From: an uncultured Methylococcaceae bacterium
GTDB lineage: Bacteria; Pseudomonadota; Gammaproteobacteria; Methylococcales; Methylomonadaceae
Length of the DNA stretch: 6,259 bases
Assembly: GCA_903873045.1 (NCBI GenBank)
Contig: CAIQND010000932.1
Location: forward strand, 1 to 6,259
Reading direction: 5' to 3'
Shown: piece after piece, positions 4,931-6,259 of the stretch
Layout: each line of letters starts with the position of its first letter
Numbering within the stretch: position 1 is the stretch's first letter
Program-made: the position numbers and the translations under genes
Notes under the pieces: model-generated
Told to the model about the DNA's origin: nothing
What the model saw: the letters and a program-made list of their open reading frames with translations, nothing else
Databases searched by the model: none

Positions 4931-5206
4931 ATGGTTGAAACAACAAAGATCATTTATTCAAATAAAGAATTGGTAGTCATGATGCTGAAAGACCAAGGGA
5001 TCCATGATGGCAATTGGGTATTGGCCGCTAATTTGACTTTTTCTGCAATGAACATTGGGCAGTTACCTGATGGCTCAGATGCGTCACCAGCTGGTGTTGT
5101 TGCTGTAAACGGTGTTCTTATAGAGCGCGTACCTGAGCCGCTGCCGTTTTCTGTAAATGCAGCTGAAGCTAATCCTAAACCTAAGAAAGCGGCATCCAAG
5201 AAATAA
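4931..5206 (+). CDS. Small protein of unknown function, third gene of the hicAB operon
   Basis: I do not recognise this 91-aa protein. It starts 25 bases after hicB with a GAGG site (4918-4921) nine bases before the ATG, so co-transcription with hicAB is likely. The N-terminal part (residues 5-20, TKIIYSNKELVVMMLK) looks helical. The middle (27-66) contains GNWVLAANLTFSAMNIGQ and GVVAVNGVLIERV, which alternate like beta strands. The tail is low-complexity and basic (PKPKKAASKK, 82-91), fitting nucleic-acid contact or a flexible end. There is no signal peptide or membrane segment. Even codon use and a clean ribosome binding site argue that it is real rather than a chance frame. A role connected with the toxin-antitoxin pair is inferred only from position. 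Confidence 0.75.
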   Translation: MVETTKIIYSNKELVVMMLKDQGIHDGNWVLAANLTFSAMNIGQLPDGSDASPAGVVAVNGVLIERVPEPLPFSVNAAEANPKPKKAASKK

Positions 5207-5229
5207 GCCATTTTGTTACAGGTTCGACG

Positions 5230-5250
5230 GGCTGCAATGGCGTGGCAGCC
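5230..5250 (+). terminator. Hairpin after the hicAB operon, weak terminator candidate
   Basis: GGCTGC (5230-5235) and GCAGCC (5245-5250) form a perfect 6-bp GC-rich stem around nine bases, 24 bases after the last stop. The nearest T-run (5266-5271) begins 15 bases further on, too far for a classic terminator. Confidence 0.3.
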
Positions 5251-5256
5251 TTGAAG

Positions 5257-5345
5257 GAGTATTCGTTTTTTCGTTGAGTTCGTTAATCAATAGCTTTTTT
5301 GGTTAGGCTAAATTTTAATGTTTCAACAGTAAAATCCGAATACTC
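5257..5345. repeat. Long-range inverted repeat between the hicAB operon and pyrE
   Basis: GAGTATTCG (5257-5265) is exactly complementary to CGAATACTC (5337-5345). With the adjoining T/A runs the arms reach 15 bp with two mismatches, 59 bases apart. It lies just beyond the pyrE stop and could be the edge of an inserted segment or part of a pyrE 3' structure. Confidence 0.45.
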
Positions 5346-5361
5346 GAAAATGACAAGCCGT

Positions 5362-5997
5362 CTAAATGCCGTAACGATGCTGATAGTCTTTGATGGCATT
5401 AAGTTGATCGCTGGCATCCGCTGTTAAATAATCAATAATATTTGCCAGCGTAATGATGGCAATAACCGGCATGTTAAAACGCTCCTGGACTTCTTGAATA
5501 GCAGAACTGTCATTTTGTCCCTTTTCCTGTCTGTCCAAAGCAATCAAAACACCGGCGGGGATTGCGCCGGCATTTGTTATTATTTCTACCGATTCTCTGA
5601 CGGATGTGCCCGCAGTAATCACGTCATCCAGAATAATAACTTTGCCTTGCAGTGGGGCGCCCACCAGACTGCCGCCTTCGCCATGATCTTTTGCTTCTTT
5701 TCGGTTGAAAGCAAAGGGAATGTCTTGATCCGTTATTTGGGCGTAGGCGATAGATGTCGCGCTGACCAGCGGGATGCCTTTGTAGGCCGGGCCATAAAGA
5801 ATATCCGGTTTAATGTCGGATTGAATTAATGCCTGCGCATAAAAATGCCCCAACTTTCCCAGTTGAGCGCCGGTATTAAACAGGCCGGTATTGAAAAAAT
5901 AAGGACTGGTGCGACCTGATTTTAACTGGAACTCGCCGAATTTTAATACGCCACAATCCAGTGCGTAGGCAATAAAGTCTTTTTGATAATCGAGCAT
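5362..5997 (-). CDS. pyrE: Orotate phosphoribosyltransferase (PyrE)
   Basis: PyrE converts orotate and PRPP to orotidine 5'-monophosphate and pyrophosphate, the fifth step of de novo UMP synthesis, as a cytoplasmic homodimer. The 211-aa product aligns nearly end to end with E. coli PyrE (213 aa): LKFGEFQLKSGRTSPYFFN (18-36, orotate-binding loop), LYGPAYKGIPL (67-77), the catalytic flexible loop FNRKEAKDHGEGG (97-109), and the PRPP-binding motif VIILDDVITAGTS (120-132). The ATG is fixed by the conserved N-terminus (YQKDFIAYAL). No recognisable Shine-Dalgarno precedes it; the leader is AT-rich (CTTTTAAACTTATC before ATG). It lies 42 bases downstream of hemW on the same strand, possibly separated by a weak terminator. 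No clear terminator was found after the stop. Confidence 0.98.
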   Translation of the reverse strand: MLDYQKDFIAYALDCGVLKFGEFQLKSGRTSPYFFNTGLFNTGAQLGKLGHFYAQALIQSDIKPDILYGPAYKGIPLVSATSIAYAQITDQDIPFAFNRKEAKDHGEGGSLVGAPLQGKVIILDDVITAGTSVRESVEIITNAGAIPAGVLIALDRQEKGQNDSSAIQEVQERFNMPVIAIITLANIIDYLTADASDQLNAIKDYQHRYGI

Positions 5998-6026
5998 GAT
6001 AAGTTTAAAAGGTAAAAGTAATAAAA

Positions 6027-6046
6027 GCCTTCAGCAAAATCAAGGC
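6027..6046 (-). terminator. Weak terminator candidate between hemW and pyrE
   Basis: On the minus strand, GCCTT (6046-6042) and AAGGC (6031-6027) form a 5-bp stem around a 10-base loop followed by TTTT (6026-6023). The hairpin overlaps the hemW stop codon. If real it would attenuate read-through into pyrE; the stem is short and could be coincidental. Confidence 0.35.
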
Positions 6047-6259
6047 ATGAATTTTTCTAAAATGTTGTCCATAAAATTCCAGCCTTGTTCTGAACAATAA
6101 TAACGATTGTTTTGGTAAATAAGCAATCCTTGTTTAAGGCAGGTTGACAAGGCGGGTTCCAGTGTCGCTATATCAAGGCCGGTTGTTGCTTGATAGGTGT
6201 CCAGTGTAAAACCTTGTTTTAGGCGCAAGTGATTCATAATAAATTCCAGGGGCAGTTCG
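6040..6259 (-). CDS. hemW: HemW-like radical SAM heme chaperone, C-terminal end only
   Basis: The 3' end of a gene entering from the right edge; the frame is open to the edge, so the methionine at 6237 is internal. The visible 72 residues read ELPLEFIMNHLRLKQGFTL, a predicted winged-helix-like stretch with TGLDIATLEPALSTCLKQGL, and the end GWNFMDNILEKFMP. This closely matches the C-terminal HemW domain as I know it (E/D-L-P-x-E-F-M-x-N-x-LRL ... FLNDLLxxFLP). HemW, formerly annotated as oxygen-independent coproporphyrinogen III oxidase-like YggW, is a heme-trafficking radical SAM protein. The radical SAM domain with its CxxxCxxC cluster lies outside the window, so the catalytic part cannot be judged. 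Confidence 0.88.
   Translation of the reverse strand, partial: ELPLEFIMNHLRLKQGFTLDTYQATTGLDIATLEPALSTCLKQGLLIYQNNRYYCSEQGWNFMDNILEKFMP

Noticed and set aside
4954..5211. Minus-strand open frame opposite the 91-aa gene.
   Set aside because: The plus-strand frame has a good ribosome binding site and operon context; the opposite frame has neither.
5494..5829. Plus-strand open frame of 111 codons.
   Set aside because: Antisense shadow of pyrE, which is certain.

Overview
The window looks like chromosome of a gammaproteobacterium of moderate-to-low GC. PyrE, HemW, WaaC and WaaF are of gammaproteobacterial type. The combination with a VPxPA-type PEP-CTERM protein and GTAG-footed REP palindromes would suit a methanotroph-like (Methylococcales) lineage. 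That placement is inferred from general resemblance, not from a search.

Layout. (a) 1-1603, plus strand: the 3' two thirds of waaF followed by a complete waaC, the two enzymes that add the first two heptoses of the LPS inner core. A 51-bp REP-like palindrome lies inside waaF and is translated in frame as 17 extra codons. (b) 1604-2120: no gene; it holds a weak waaC terminator, a hairpin, and a strong terminator for the gene on the other strand. (c) 2121-2846, minus strand: a secreted PEP-CTERM (VPxPA variant) protein. (d) 2847-3567: no gene; a mosaic of repeats, namely a 14-bp core in three copies, a 22-bp purine-rich tandem repeat and two REP-like hairpins. (e) 3568-5206: a toxin-antitoxin patch. 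A minus-strand hicB-like antitoxin gene is broken by a one-base frameshift. Facing away from it is a plus-strand hicA-hicB-small ORF operon with a good sigma70-type promoter, in which hicA carries a premature TGA while hicB is intact. (f) 5362-6259, minus strand: complete pyrE and the 3' end of hemW.

How the parts relate. The housekeeping blocks (waaF-waaC and hemW-pyrE) flank an accessory segment of about 3.7 kb, made of the PEP-CTERM gene, the repeats and the decayed toxin-antitoxin genes. The most notable observations are the REP element translated inside WaaF, and the hicAB operon whose toxin is interrupted by a UGA in a leaky context while antitoxin, promoter and operator-like palindrome are preserved. 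An unrecognised 91-aa protein is carried as the third gene of that operon.
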